Origin: Hyphomicrobiales bacterium
Lineage (GTDB): Bacteria; Pseudomonadota; Alphaproteobacteria; Rhizobiales; Rhizobiaceae
Length of the DNA: 60,533 nucleotides
Assembly: GCA_003963455.1 (NCBI GenBank)
Contig: RXJA01000243.1
Location: 1 to 60,533 of the forward strand
Direction of reading: 5' to 3'
Shown here: positions 36,839 to 46,095 of the stretch, piece after piece
Layout: the number at the start of each line of letters is the position of its first letter
How positions within the stretch are numbered: the stretch's first letter is position 1
Translations under genes and position numbers: made by a program
Notes under the pieces: generated by a model
Databases searched by the model: none
What the model was told of the DNA's origin: nothing
Seen by the model: the letters and a program-made list of their open reading frames with translations, nothing else

Positions 36839-38346
36839 TGTCCGAGCCCGATCTCGATTATGTCCGGATGAGCCGAAGCATACTCCAGTGCATATTCCAG
36901 TTCTCCTGGTGACCGGGCGTGGACGTGAAACAAGGGCTCCCCGATCTTGGTACTGTCGCCGATGCGAAGGCGGGAATCAATTCCAGCAATGGCGCTGGCG
37001 GGAGCGCCGGCGAGCTTGGCGACCTTTGCAAGCCGACGGTTGTCAATCTGGTGGATCTGGCCGGTTCGGTTGGCGAAAACCGGACGGATGTAAGGGGCCA
37101 CTCCCGGCTCGGTAAAGCCGCCCTGTGCCTCGCAGATCGCCATGAACTTGCGGAGAGCCGCGCCACTGTCGAGCAACCTCGATGCCATGGCCCGACCTTT
37201 TCCCGGCACCGCCCGGGGTGTGGCATCCAGCAAGATGCCAGCAATGTCGAGCGCACGGCTGCGGAGATCGCGGGGTGCTGCCGCGTCGTTGCGCAAGACG
37301 CTCAACACGTCCCGCGCCTCAAGAGCCGGACCGATTCCGAAGCCAACGGGCTGCAGACCATCAGTGCGGAGCACCGAGAGATTAAGTCCAAGAGCTTGGG
37401 CCGCAGCTATGAGCCTTGCCTCAAGAAACGTGGCTGCAGAGACAGAGCGCACCTTGGCGGTCGGTCCGATGGGCATGTCTATGACCACGTGGGTGGAGCC
37501 AGCCGCAGCCTTTTTCGATAGCACGCTTGCAACCAGTTGACCGTCGCTGTCGAAGTCGAGCGGGCGCTCGATGCGGATCAGAATGTCGTCGGCTGGGCTG
37601 AGCCCAACATTTCCGCCCCAGACGATGCAGCCTCCTTCGCGTTCGACTACGCCTCGCATGGCTTGGAGGTCCAGCGCCACCGGCGCCATAACCTCCATCG
37701 CGTCGGCCGTGCCGGCAGGGGAGGTGATGGCGCGCGAGGACGTCTTTGGGATTCGATGACCAGCGGCAGCAACGATCGCAACGACAATCGGCGTGGTGCG
37801 GTTTCCTGGAAGGCCGCCGACGCAATGCTTGTCCAATATCGCGCCGCTACCCCAATCGATGCGTTTTCCGACCGCGAGCATCGCTTTGGTGAGCGCGATC
37901 GTTTCTTGCTCATCGAGCCGTTCGCCGGCGCAGGCCGTGATGAAGGACGTCAGTTCGATATCCGACAGCCGATTAGCGACAGTGTCTCGCATAAGGGCAA
38001 GGAAGTCTGCCTCCCCGAGCCGCTGGCCGAAGACTTTCGCCCTCAGCGCTGGTGCCGAAGCGGGCGGCTCTGGGTGACTGAATACGCCCCATGCTTCATG
38101 GCCTGGTCGGAGCGCCGTCCACGCGGCTTCGGACAATGCTGCCACATCCAGTTCGAGGTGGTCATCGACAACGACGTTGAGTGTGGCAACCACCTCCCGG
38201 TCGCCACTACGCGCCAGTACCCGGGTGAGCGCTTTAAAGCCCTCCGACCGGCAGACATGACAGTCGCGATGCATGTAGACCACCGGTTGCTGGTATGTGT
38301 CGATGCCTGCTCGGACGAGGCGCAACCGGCTATGAGCGCTGTTCAT
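36835..38346 (-). CDS. Archaeal AMP-phosphorylase-like (thymidine phosphorylase family) enzyme
   Basis: A 503-residue phosphorylase of the TIGR02645-type family, the length of archaeal AMP phosphorylase and not of bacterial DeoA (about 440). It carries an extra N-terminal domain of about 90 residues, then LTSFITACAGERLDEQETIALTKAM, the phosphate-site KHCVGGLPGNRTTPIVVAIVAAAG, KTSSRAITSPAGTADAMEVM, GGCIVWGGNVGLSPADDILI and a C-terminal barrel-sandwich domain. Archaeal members split AMP, CMP or UMP with phosphate into base and ribose-1,5-bisphosphate. The start overlaps the nuclease gene stop by 4 bp. Its substrate in this organism is inferred from homology. Confidence 0.88.
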   Translation of the reverse strand: MNSAHSRLRLVRAGIDTYQQPVVYMHRDCHVCRSEGFKALTRVLARSGDREVVATLNVVVDDHLELDVAALSEAAWTALRPGHEAWGVFSHPEPPASAPALRAKVFGQRLGEADFLALMRDTVANRLSDIELTSFITACAGERLDEQETIALTKAMLAVGKRIDWGSGAILDKHCVGGLPGNRTTPIVVAIVAAAGHRIPKTSSRAITSPAGTADAMEVMAPVALDLQAMRGVVEREGGCIVWGGNVGLSPADDILIRIERPLDFDSDGQLVASVLSKKAAAGSTHVVIDMPIGPTAKVRSVSAATFLEARLIAAAQALGLNLSVLRTDGLQPVGFGIGPALEARDVLSVLRNDAAAPRDLRSRALDIAGILLDATPRAVPGKGRAMASRLLDSGAALRKFMAICEAQGGFTEPGVAPYIRPVFANRTGQIHQIDNRRLAKVAKLAGAPASAIAGIDSRLRIGDSTKIGEPLFHVHARSPGELEYALEYASAHPDIIEIGLGQ

Positions 38347-39728
38347 GTCGGATGCTCCAAACTAATCCCTTCAAGATGCTCGGGGACACGGGCTTGCCAC
38401 TGCAGTTCGCGATTGATGCGGCCACGCAATGTATCCGCGGCGTCGGGCTCGCCGTGCGTGAGGTACGTCATCTTAGGTGGACGAGGAGCGTGGCGCATCC
38501 ACTCGAGAATTTCGTCGGCGTCCGCATGACCGGAAAAGCTCTCAAGCTGAACGACTTCCGCACGGATCGGGACGTCATGTCCAAACATCCGCAGATGGTC
38601 TGCGCCGCCCGCAAGAGCCGCGCCTCGCGTGCCCCCAGCCTGGTAGCCGGAAAGCAAGATCGCATTGCGCGCATCCGCTCCGAACGCCTGAAGGTGGTGC
38701 AGCACCCGTCCTCCCGTGAGCATACCGCTTGCCGATATGATGATCATCGGCCCCCGCCTGAGGTTCAGGCCTTTGGATTCTTCGACAGAGCGCACCAGTG
38801 TCGCGATCGAATACATGGCTCGACATTCATCGACGCTGACGTGGTGCTCGTCATGAAAACGGTGGTAGATTTCCGTGGCGTCGATAGCCATCGGGCTGTT
38901 GAGGAAGACGGGCAGGGTTGGGATCTCGCCACGCTGACGAAGGCGAGCAATGTGCAGCATGATGCCTTGGGCGCGGCCGACGGCGAACGCCGGGATGACG
39001 ATCACGCCGCCTCGAGCCGCGACACGCCGGATCACCGGAGCGAGTTCCGCCTCAGCGTCAATTCGCGGATGTCTGCGGTTGCCATAGGTGGACTCGCACA
39101 CAAGTATGTCTGCCTCGAGCAGCGGTTTGGGTGGCCGCATCAGTGGGTCTTGCGGGCGCCCGAGATCACCGCTGAAATGCAGCGTCGTGCCGGCCAACTT
39201 CAAGCTTATCTGGGCGGCGCCAAGAAGATGCCCCGCGTGAAGGAAACAGGCTCGAACGCCGGGCCGAACTTCGAATTCGCTATCGAAATCCCGAGTTTCG
39301 ATATGTTCCAGCGAGGCCTTCGCATCTTCAACAGTATAGAGCGGCGCAGGGTCGGCATGCTTGGAGTAGCCTCGCTCCTTCGCGTATCTTGCCTCCTCTT
39401 CCTGAAGGTGGCCGCTGTCGGGCAGCAGCAGAGAACACAGCTCGGCGGTGGCGGGCGTGCATATGATCTTGCCATCAAAGCCATCACGCACGAGAGCAGG
39501 AATGTAACCCGAATGGTCAAGATGCGCATGGGTCAGCAGCACCGCATCGATGGTTCCGGGTGGCACCGGGAATGTCGCGCGATTGCGATCGCGCAGCTGC
39601 TTGTAGCCCTGAAAGAGACCGCAGTCGATCAGGATGCGATGTCCATCCGTTTCGAGCAGATACCGCGATCCGGTAACTGTTCCTGTGGCACCGAGAAATT
39701 GAAGTGATGGTGCGGAATTTGCCGTCAC
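38343..39728 (-). CDS. Beta-CASP metallo-beta-lactamase-fold RNase
   Basis: A 461-residue nuclease of the CPSF-73-like/beta-CASP group. The metal motifs are THAHLDHSG (motif 2), a conserved His in AGHLLGAAQISL (motif 3), SGDLGR (motif 4), the beta-CASP acidic ESTYGNR (motif A), a His in SFSGHADADE (motif B) and THGEPDA (motif C). The start is set at GTG 39728, which has a GGAGG seven bases upstream; the upstream ORF extension lacks family residues. Family members cleave RNA endo- or exonucleolytically. Being first in the operon with the nucleotide phosphorylase suggests an RNA-to-nucleotide route. Confidence 0.88.
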   Translation of the reverse strand: MTANSAPSLQFLGATGTVTGSRYLLETDGHRILIDCGLFQGYKQLRDRNRATFPVPPGTIDAVLLTHAHLDHSGYIPALVRDGFDGKIICTPATAELCSLLLPDSGHLQEEEARYAKERGYSKHADPAPLYTVEDAKASLEHIETRDFDSEFEVRPGVRACFLHAGHLLGAAQISLKLAGTTLHFSGDLGRPQDPLMRPPKPLLEADILVCESTYGNRRHPRIDAEAELAPVIRRVAARGGVIVIPAFAVGRAQGIMLHIARLRQRGEIPTLPVFLNSPMAIDATEIYHRFHDEHHVSVDECRAMYSIATLVRSVEESKGLNLRRGPMIIISASGMLTGGRVLHHLQAFGADARNAILLSGYQAGGTRGAALAGGADHLRMFGHDVPIRAEVVQLESFSGHADADEILEWMRHAPRPPKMTYLTHGEPDAADTLRGRINRELQWQARVPEHLEGISLEHPT

Positions 39729-39928
39729 GTAACCCTCCAAGCCGTTGTCAAAGCTTTGAAATAATATGAGAGCACTCGTCCTTAACCCTCGTGAGGGTAG
39801 CAATTCCCAGCCAGATCCGTTGAGGCAGCTTCGGGCCCTGCCATGAGCAACTCGGTGCCAGCGCCGAAGCCGCCAGGAGGCGCCCAGGATCTACCGCGAC
39901 GTGGGCAGGTGACCTTGCATCGACACGC

Positions 39929-42355
39929 TCATGCCTGTGCGCCGCTCGGATGCTGATGGGCGACGCCTTCGGTCATCGATGCGGCGGCAGGTCGAATGCC
40001 TTCGAGCCTGGTTCGCTTGAGCAGCAGAGCGTTGATGGCCACGAGGGCCGAACTGCCCGACATGGCCAGCGCTGCAATCTCAGGGCTTAGCAGGAACGGG
40101 TAGAACACGCCCGCCGCGATCGGGAAGGCGATGAGATTGTAGCCGACCGCCCACCACAGGTTCTGGTGCATCTTGCGCAGTGTCGCGCGCGAGAGCGTCA
40201 TTGCACCGACCACATCATAGGGGTCGCTCTTCATCAGCACGATGTCGGCGCTCTCAATGGCGACGTCGGTGCCCGCACCAATCGCGAATCCGACATCTGC
40301 CTGTGTCAGTGCCGGCGCGTCATTGACGCCATCGCCGACCATGCCGACCTTGAGATTCTGCCCTTGCAACTCCTTGATCTTTTCGGCCTTCTGCCCTGGC
40401 AGTACGTCGGCCAGTACGATATCGATCCCGAGTGCGTCGGCGATGCGCTTGGCAGTGCCGGCATTGTCGCCTGTGAGCATGGCTACGCGAACGCCCTGGT
40501 CATGCAGCTTGGCAATTGTGGCGACTGCCGTGGGGCGCGGCGTGTCGGCGATTGCGATGAGCCCGAGCAGCTTGCCGGACCGCGCCATGTGGATGACGGT
40601 GCGGCCTTCACCCTTGAGCGCCTCGGCTTTCTCGCCGAGTGCCAGAAGATCGATCTTCTGCTCGTCCATGAGGCGCCGGTTGCCGAGGAAGACCGCCGCC
40701 CCGCCGATGGTGGCACTGGCACCCTTGCCTTCGATGTTCAGGAAGTCCGAAACTTTGGGAAGCTTCAGGTCTCCGGCTCGCTCGACGATAGCTTGTGCCA
40801 GCGGGTGATCCGAGCCTTGATCCACGGCGGCTGCGACTTGCAGGACCTCGCCTTCGCTTACGCCGGCGGCCGGGACGATTTCGACCACCTTGGGCTGCCC
40901 CATGGTGAGCGTGCCGGTCTTGTCGAAGACGATCACGTCGAGCTTGGTCGCCTCCTCGAGCGCGGCTGCATTCTTGAAAAGGATTCCGTTCGTGGCGCCA
41001 AGGCCGGTGCCGACCATGACGGCCATCGGCGTGGCCAGGCCCAGCGCGTCGGGACACGCGATGACGAAGACGGTTATGGTCAATGTCATCGCGAACAGCA
41101 GGGGCTGGCCTATCCACCAGAACCACACGGCGAAGGTCGCAAGCCCGATGACGATTGCGGCGAGCACCAGCCATTGCGAGGCGCGGTCAGCGAGCAGCTG
41201 CGCCGGCGCTTTGGAATTTTGCGCCTCCTGGACCAGCTTGACGATCTGGGCGAGAGCGGTATCGGCGCCAACCTTGGTGGAGCGATAGCGCAGTGTGCCG
41301 CTCTTGTTGATTGTCGCTCCGATGACCTTGTCCCCGACTTTCTTGGTCACCGGCATCGATTCACCGGTCAGCATCGATTCATCGATGGTCGAAGTGCCCT
41401 CGATCACTTCGCCGTCGACGGGGAGCTTGTTGCCGGGCCGCAGGATCACGATATCGCCGAGCACGACGTCCGCAGTCGCAACCTCCACCTCCTTGCCATC
41501 ACGTAAAACGGAGGCCTTCGGTGGAGCGAGGTCGAGCAAGGCCCTGATCGCGGCCGACGCTCCAGCGCGGGCACGCATCTCCAGCCAATGCCCGAGCAGG
41601 ATGAACACGAGGAGCACGCTCGCTGCCTCGTAGAACTGCTGCCCTTCGAAGAAGAAGGTAGTGCCGACGCTGAACAGGTAGCCGGTGCCTACGCTCAGCA
41701 CCACCAGCACCGCCATGTTGAGCACCCCGTTGCGCAGGGCCCGCCAGGCGGCGACCAGGAACGGCCAGACCGGATAGAGGATCGCAGCGCTTGCGAGGAA
41801 GAACATCGCCAGATCCTTGCTCATCCCGAAAGGCGGACGCAGCCAGGGCTCGCCCAGCCCCATCGGCTCCATGGCAAAAATCGGCAGCGCGAAAACCAGG
41901 CTGATGAAGAACCGGTTGCGCATGTCCTTGACCATGCCCTGCATGTCCATGCCGGCACCGTGTCCCATCTCATGGGCCATGGCGTCGTGAGACGCCTTGG
42001 CCGCAACCGTCCCCTGGTCCGCTGGAGCCGGCTTGATCATGGACGCGTGCCCGGCATGATCATGCCCGGCGTGCCCGGAGGTCGCGCGCGGATGCCCCGG
42101 CGGAATCGTCGTGCTGTCGGGAATGCACAGATGCCGCGGCACGGTCTCGCCGCGACAATGGAAACCGCAAGCCTCGATTTCGCGGGCAAGGATCTCCGGG
42201 CTCGTCCGCCCTTCGTCGAATTCGACGGTTGCGGTTGTGGACCCCGCGTTCATCGCGACACTGGCGACACCGGGCAAGGCGGCGAGATGCATTTCAACCG
42301 CTGCGAAATCCATCATGCCGACGAGGTCGCGTACCTCCAGATTCACCTTTTTCAT
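39929..42355 (-). CDS. Heavy-metal P1B-type ATPase with CPD motif
   Basis: An 808-residue metal exporter. The first 65 residues form an HMA-like fold ([20 protein letters not shown]) lacking the usual CxxC. A His/Met-rich linker follows ([25 protein letters not shown]). The core has TGESMPV, the membrane motif [11 protein letters not shown] (about residue 432), DKTGTLT (about 476), and MLTGDN, GDGVND (about 673). The membrane metal motif reads CPD where Cu(I) ATPases have CPC, so the true metal is unclear. ATG 42355 fits the HMA start. It lies next to a multicopper oxidase gene, pointing to copper. Confidence 0.9.
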   Translation of the reverse strand: MKKVNLEVRDLVGMMDFAAVEMHLAALPGVASVAMNAGSTTATVEFDEGRTSPEILAREIEACGFHCRGETVPRHLCIPDSTTIPPGHPRATSGHAGHDHAGHASMIKPAPADQGTVAAKASHDAMAHEMGHGAGMDMQGMVKDMRNRFFISLVFALPIFAMEPMGLGEPWLRPPFGMSKDLAMFFLASAAILYPVWPFLVAAWRALRNGVLNMAVLVVLSVGTGYLFSVGTTFFFEGQQFYEAASVLLVFILLGHWLEMRARAGASAAIRALLDLAPPKASVLRDGKEVEVATADVVLGDIVILRPGNKLPVDGEVIEGTSTIDESMLTGESMPVTKKVGDKVIGATINKSGTLRYRSTKVGADTALAQIVKLVQEAQNSKAPAQLLADRASQWLVLAAIVIGLATFAVWFWWIGQPLLFAMTLTITVFVIACPDALGLATPMAVMVGTGLGATNGILFKNAAALEEATKLDVIVFDKTGTLTMGQPKVVEIVPAAGVSEGEVLQVAAAVDQGSDHPLAQAIVERAGDLKLPKVSDFLNIEGKGASATIGGAAVFLGNRRLMDEQKIDLLALGEKAEALKGEGRTVIHMARSGKLLGLIAIADTPRPTAVATIAKLHDQGVRVAMLTGDNAGTAKRIADALGIDIVLADVLPGQKAEKIKELQGQNLKVGMVGDGVNDAPALTQADVGFAIGAGTDVAIESADIVLMKSDPYDVVGAMTLSRATLRKMHQNLWWAVGYNLIAFPIAAGVFYPFLLSPEIAALAMSGSSALVAINALLLKRTRLEGIRPAAASMTEGVAHQHPSGAQA

Positions 42356-42435
42356 GGCCAGTGTCCTATACTTGCGGCTGCAACATACTGCGGTTCGGTT
42401 GCAGGCTGCGGACAATCGCCGCCGCCTGCGATGCT

Positions 42436-43878
42436 CTAGGCTCGGTAGGCGAAGGTCGACATCATGCCGGTCGCCATGTGGTAGAGATGGTGGCAATGGA
42501 ATGCCCATTGGCCGGGATTGACGGCATCCACGGCAATCGTTACGGAGCGATTGGGGGGCAGCAAGACGGTATCTCTCACCGCCCCTGGAAGCCGCCGTCC
42601 GTCGATCGCAACGACTTGGAAATGGTGGCCGTGCAGATGCATTGGATGCGCCATCATGCTGGTGTTGCGCAGCATGACTTCGACGCGGTCGCCTGGATCC
42701 ACGACGAGAGGCGCGTTGGTCTGCAACCCCCAACGGTAGGCGGCCATGTCACCCGTAAGCGCCATGTCGAATGTCTTGTCGGCAGGACGCGATGCCAACG
42801 GCTCGATGGCACGCAGTTGTTCCTCAAGCATCAAATCGAGAACCGGGGCGTCGTCTTCCCCGGTCGTCGCGAGCTTGGTCACTGCCGCGCCCGTCGGGCG
42901 TAGGATGATACCGGTCCGCTCCCTGCTCCCTTCGCGGAGCGCCAGGATCGGGAAGGAGCGGGATTTACGCGGCAATTGCACACGGACATCGATACGCTGC
43001 CCCATCGTCATCGGAAATCGGCGCCCTTTGATCGGCTCGATATCCTGACCGTCAACGGCGATCAGTTCGCCTTCGAGTTCGCCGAGGTCGATCGTGAATG
43101 CGGTCGCGGTTGCGCCGTTGATGATGCGTAACCGCGCGCGGCCACCGGCTTCCATCGAGACGACTTCTGGATCGTCGAGCGTGCGATCATTGGCCAGATA
43201 GGCGTCGTAGTCTATGTCGTTGATATCGGTCGCCATACCGCCATTGCTCATCCCTGCCATGGTGTTGCCGGCACCACCTGACATGTCCATGCTATCCTGT
43301 CCCATGGGCATGGTGCCGCCGATATTCTTGTTCTTCAACCCGGCCAGTAACTCCTCCGGCGATGAGAACGAGAAGTCGTGAAGCAGAATAACGATTTCCT
43401 GCTCATCCTTGTTGTCGTTGTCGGGGTCGGTGACGATCAGCGGTGCGGCAAGAAGGGCCTGCTCCTGAAGGGTGTGGGCGTGCATCCAATGGGTGCCGGG
43501 CTTGCCTACCGGGAAATCGTAGGCGCGATCGGTGCCAGCGGCGATGAGCGGCAGCGGTGCGTCGGCCACGCCATCGTTCGGCCACGGCGGCGTCAATCCG
43601 TGCCAGTGTACGATCGTCGGTTCGGCGGTTTCGTTACGAAGCAAAACCTTGAAGGCATCGCCCGCCCGCAAGCGAAGGCCTGGCGTGCCGTCCGCCCTCT
43701 GCATGCCGAAGACGGTTGCAGCTTTGCCGTTCACCTCGATGGTGCGGCGGACGATGCCAAGCCGCTCCTGGCCGCCCACCTGACCTGCAAAGGCCGGTCC
43801 AAGTGGGACTGCCGGTACCGCGAGTCCTGCCGCGCCGGCTAGCGCAACTTTCAAGAAATCTCGACGCTTCATGATCAT
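42436..43878 (-). CDS. Tat-exported multicopper oxidase (CopA/CueO-like)
   Basis: A 480-residue periplasmic copper oxidase that probably oxidises Cu(I). The signal [18 protein letters not shown] is twin-arginine type. Four copper-ligand blocks are present: HWHG (residue 91), HAH (about 133), [10 protein letters not shown] (411) and HCHHLYHM (461, containing the T1 Cys). A Met-rich insert, [20 protein letters not shown] (about residues 200-225), fits copper-handling members. It lies 80 bp upstream of the P1B ATPase in the same direction. Confidence 0.93.
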   Translation of the reverse strand: MIMKRRDFLKVALAGAAGLAVPAVPLGPAFAGQVGGQERLGIVRRTIEVNGKAATVFGMQRADGTPGLRLRAGDAFKVLLRNETAEPTIVHWHGLTPPWPNDGVADAPLPLIAAGTDRAYDFPVGKPGTHWMHAHTLQEQALLAAPLIVTDPDNDNKDEQEIVILLHDFSFSSPEELLAGLKNKNIGGTMPMGQDSMDMSGGAGNTMAGMSNGGMATDINDIDYDAYLANDRTLDDPEVVSMEAGGRARLRIINGATATAFTIDLGELEGELIAVDGQDIEPIKGRRFPMTMGQRIDVRVQLPRKSRSFPILALREGSRERTGIILRPTGAAVTKLATTGEDDAPVLDLMLEEQLRAIEPLASRPADKTFDMALTGDMAAYRWGLQTNAPLVVDPGDRVEVMLRNTSMMAHPMHLHGHHFQVVAIDGRRLPGAVRDTVLLPPNRSVTIAVDAVNPGQWAFHCHHLYHMATGMMSTFAYRA

Positions 43879-44192
43879 CTCCTTCGGTTTGAACTCCAGG
43901 CTGTCGAAACATCCGGCCCGGGTCAGGGTTTAACAAAACTCACTTTTTCGGTTTGCAAGGCGATACTGGTCGAGCGCTCGGCAAAACCGATGGACGTGGC
44001 TCTTCAGCCAGAGCGCCCGGCCATCGCGACGGGATGACGCGTTCGAACCCCCCCGACGCAATCAAGGGAACGCCGTAGCAACCGCGTGGCCATCAAGCGC
44101 TTTCCGACAACGGGCTGCCCTTGCTGCCAGAGCGGGGTTGCGAACGACATTGTCCCGGCTGCGCGGCTTTCACACTTAGTTCTCGACGTGCT
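43879..44192. other. Intergenic region
   Basis: About 310 bp between multicopper oxidase and DUF5676 genes. No gene, box or clear hairpin was recognised. Confidence 0.4.
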
Positions 44193-44471
44193 TTACCGAC
44201 GCCCAGTGGCGACGACATTGTAGATCGAGGCGTACACGACACCCGCTACGAGGCCGACGATGCCAAGGCCGAGGACACCATAGAGAATACGGCCAGGCCT
44301 CATCGGCACCGTCGACCTGACCGAACTGAGGTCAAGCCCGTGGGCGACGGCGCCGAAAAAATCGAGCGTTGCGTCCGGCCAGATGGCGAAGGCCAGAGCA
44401 CAGAACATGCTCATCAGGGCCAGTGTCACGCCTAGCGCAATGCCGACGGACAGAACGCTCAGTTTGTTCAC
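44193..44471 (-). CDS. DUF5676-family membrane protein
   Basis: A 92-residue protein starting MNKLSVLSVGIALGVTLALMSMFC, with two hydrophobic helices separated by a short polar loop (WPDATLDFFGAVAHGLDLSS); the second is VLGLGIVGLVAGVVYASIYN. The layout fits DUF5676, which is often found beside copper-resistance genes. No function is known. It lies 12 bp after the DUF305 gene and presumably shares its transcript. Confidence 0.72.
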   Translation of the reverse strand: MNKLSVLSVGIALGVTLALMSMFCALAFAIWPDATLDFFGAVAHGLDLSSVRSTVPMRPGRILYGVLGLGIVGLVAGVVYASIYNVVATGRR

Positions 44472-44483
44472 GGCTTCCTCCTG

Positions 44484-45116
44484 TCACTTCGCGTGTTGCT
44501 TGAGCCATTCCTGCATAGCGGCGATTTCGGCTTGCTGAGCGGTGATGATCTGATTGGCCCATACCTTGACCTGATCATCTTTGCCGAACTGCAGAGCCGC
44601 GCGAGCCATGTCGATCGCCCCCTGGTGATGCGGGATCATCGCCTGGACGAAAGCGACATCGGGATCGCCGGCCTGAATGCCCTGCATCATCGGCCCATCC
44701 ATTTGCTTCATCGCCTGCATGTAGTTCCTGGAGGCCTCGGACATGTTGGCAGTGCCCATCGGCATGTTCGTCATACCGCCGCCCTGGCCCTGCGTCATGC
44801 CGCCCTGCATGCCGCCCTGCATCGTGCCGCCCTGCATTCCGCCCTGCATCGTGCCGCCCTGCATTCCGCCGCCCTGACCGCCTTGCATCATGCCGCCCTG
44901 CATCATCTGCTGCATCATGGGCATCATCTGTTGCATCATGGACATCATCGCCGTGCACTGCGCGGGCAGCCCGCCTGGCATCGCCTTAGCGGCCGGTGCC
45001 GCCGTCGTGGTTTGTGATGCGTCGGGCGCCGGATGGTGCGGATCTGTCTGAGCAAGCGCCGCGCCTGACAGGGTCGCGAACGCTGCAAGTGTGATCAATC
45101 GAAGGTGGGTTTTCAT
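44484..45116 (-). CDS. Exported DUF305 protein with Met-Gly repeat region
   Basis: A 210-residue periplasmic protein: a signal (LITLAAFATLSGAALAQTD), then a Met/Gln/Gly-rich segment with repeated GGMQGGTMQGG units, and a C-terminal DUF305 domain carrying the conserved FVQAMIPHHQGAIDMARAAL and KVWANQIITAQQAEI. DUF305 and Met-rich segments occur in periplasmic copper-binding proteins. The repeat is a variable tandem unit at the DNA level. It heads the copper cluster DUF305, DUF5676, oxidase, ATPase. Confidence 0.85.
   Translation of the reverse strand: MKTHLRLITLAAFATLSGAALAQTDPHHPAPDASQTTTAAPAAKAMPGGLPAQCTAMMSMMQQMMPMMQQMMQGGMMQGGQGGGMQGGTMQGGMQGGTMQGGMQGGMTQGQGGGMTNMPMGTANMSEASRNYMQAMKQMDGPMMQGIQAGDPDVAFVQAMIPHHQGAIDMARAALQFGKDDQVKVWANQIITAQQAEIAAMQEWLKQHAK
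44775..44925 (-). repeat. Short tandem repeat inside the DUF305 gene
   Basis: About eight imperfect copies of a 12-15 base unit of the type CATGCCGCCCTG encode Met-Gln-Gly-Gly repeats. Such repeats can change copy number by slippage. Confidence 0.6.
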
Positions 45117-45279
45117 GATAATTTCCTTATCGTTGGTGTGAATCGATCAAGCTATGAACTGGGCGCGAAGGCAGCCGAGATCGCCGCTGCCGGCTTGGTT
45201 TCGCGGATCGTTTGCGCTTATGGGACCTATCGACGTGCCTTGCTGGATTCGACGATCCCAAGGATCGCGAAGCGCGAAA

Positions 45280-45672
45280 TCAGGCGAGGATTTGGGGAGG
45301 TTGCAGGAGGGCCTCGGGATCGACGCCGATCACTAGGGCCGTTTTACCCACCATGAAGCGGATGGCGTCGGGGGTGTCACAAGGAATTCCGCATTCGACG
45401 GCAGCAAGGCTTGCGAAACAACATCCGGAGCCGGTCGAATGCACACAATCCAGGCAATCACCACATGGGGCGCGATGGTTGCCCTGGTGCGTGAAAGCGA
45501 CGTGACCCATCATCTTGTGCGAGATGATCGTTGAGATCGCCGCAACGTCAGCCGTGACCTCCGGGCCGGCTCCCATCGCAGAAGCCTGCCCGGCTAGACT
45601 AGCAATGCCACCACCCGCAATGAGGAGGATGGCGGCCAGTAATATCCGTAGCTGAACCAACGCGATTTTCAT
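45280..45672 (-). CDS. Small exported Cys-rich protein (family member 3)
   Basis: A 130-residue protein: a signal (LVQLRILLAAILLIAGGGIASLAGQASA), then GDCLDCVHSTGSGCCFASL and ECGIPCDTP with seven Cys, and a tail ending LLQPPQILA. This matches the layout of the ORFs at 10466 and 16545. ATG 45672 is favoured because the FNR-type box (45706-45719) would otherwise overlap the coding region of the longer forms starting at 45699 or 45759. With this start the box is centred 40 bp upstream, so the transcript would be nearly leaderless or the site may act differently. It lies beside the copper cluster. Confidence 0.6.
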   Translation of the reverse strand: MKIALVQLRILLAAILLIAGGGIASLAGQASAMGAGPEVTADVAAISTIISHKMMGHVAFTHQGNHRAPCGDCLDCVHSTGSGCCFASLAAVECGIPCDTPDAIRFMVGKTALVIGVDPEALLQPPQILA

Positions 45673-45705
45673 GGCACCAATATAAATTCGATGTCGCATC
45701 GCACC

Positions 45706-45719
45706 TTGACGCAAATCAA
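45706..45719. promoter_or_regulatory. FNR/FixK-type box of the Cys-rich protein gene
   Basis: TTGACGCAAATCAA lies 34 bp upstream of ATG 45672. The left half-site is TTGAC. It is the only such box recognised right of 28108. Confidence 0.6.
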
Positions 45720-46095
45720 TGCCGCAATTCGCGGGAGTTCCGAAGTTCTCAAGTTGCATTGATGGCGGGTGAGCCAGCCGGCCGTACGACGGGAATGCTC
45801 ATGTGTCGGCGGCCGGCTTTGCCTCTTTTGCCTCCTATGCTTCCAATGCAGATGGCTTGGGCAGTTCCAAATTCGGTGATGAACACGTGCCAGTATCTAC
45901 ATGAGGTGCCTGCCAGGACTATTGGGTCCAACTCGAGCAACGCAACCGGCTGCGCGTCTGCATGACCTTGCCGATCCGTAGGAGTGCGATGCTCGCTGAC
46001 AAGATGCTTATCGCCGAGTCCGGACGGCATATTGGAGGCGATGCCTCGTTCGTGCCGGTTGCACAACCGCATCGTTGGCTGCGAGTGGATGGAAT
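45720..46095. other. Intergenic region before the IS remnant
   Basis: About 375 bp with no supported gene. Confidence 0.35.

Noticed and set aside
44775..44925. Repeat tract considered as a CRISPR array
   Set aside because: The units are short and in frame inside a gene, with no spacers and no cas genes.
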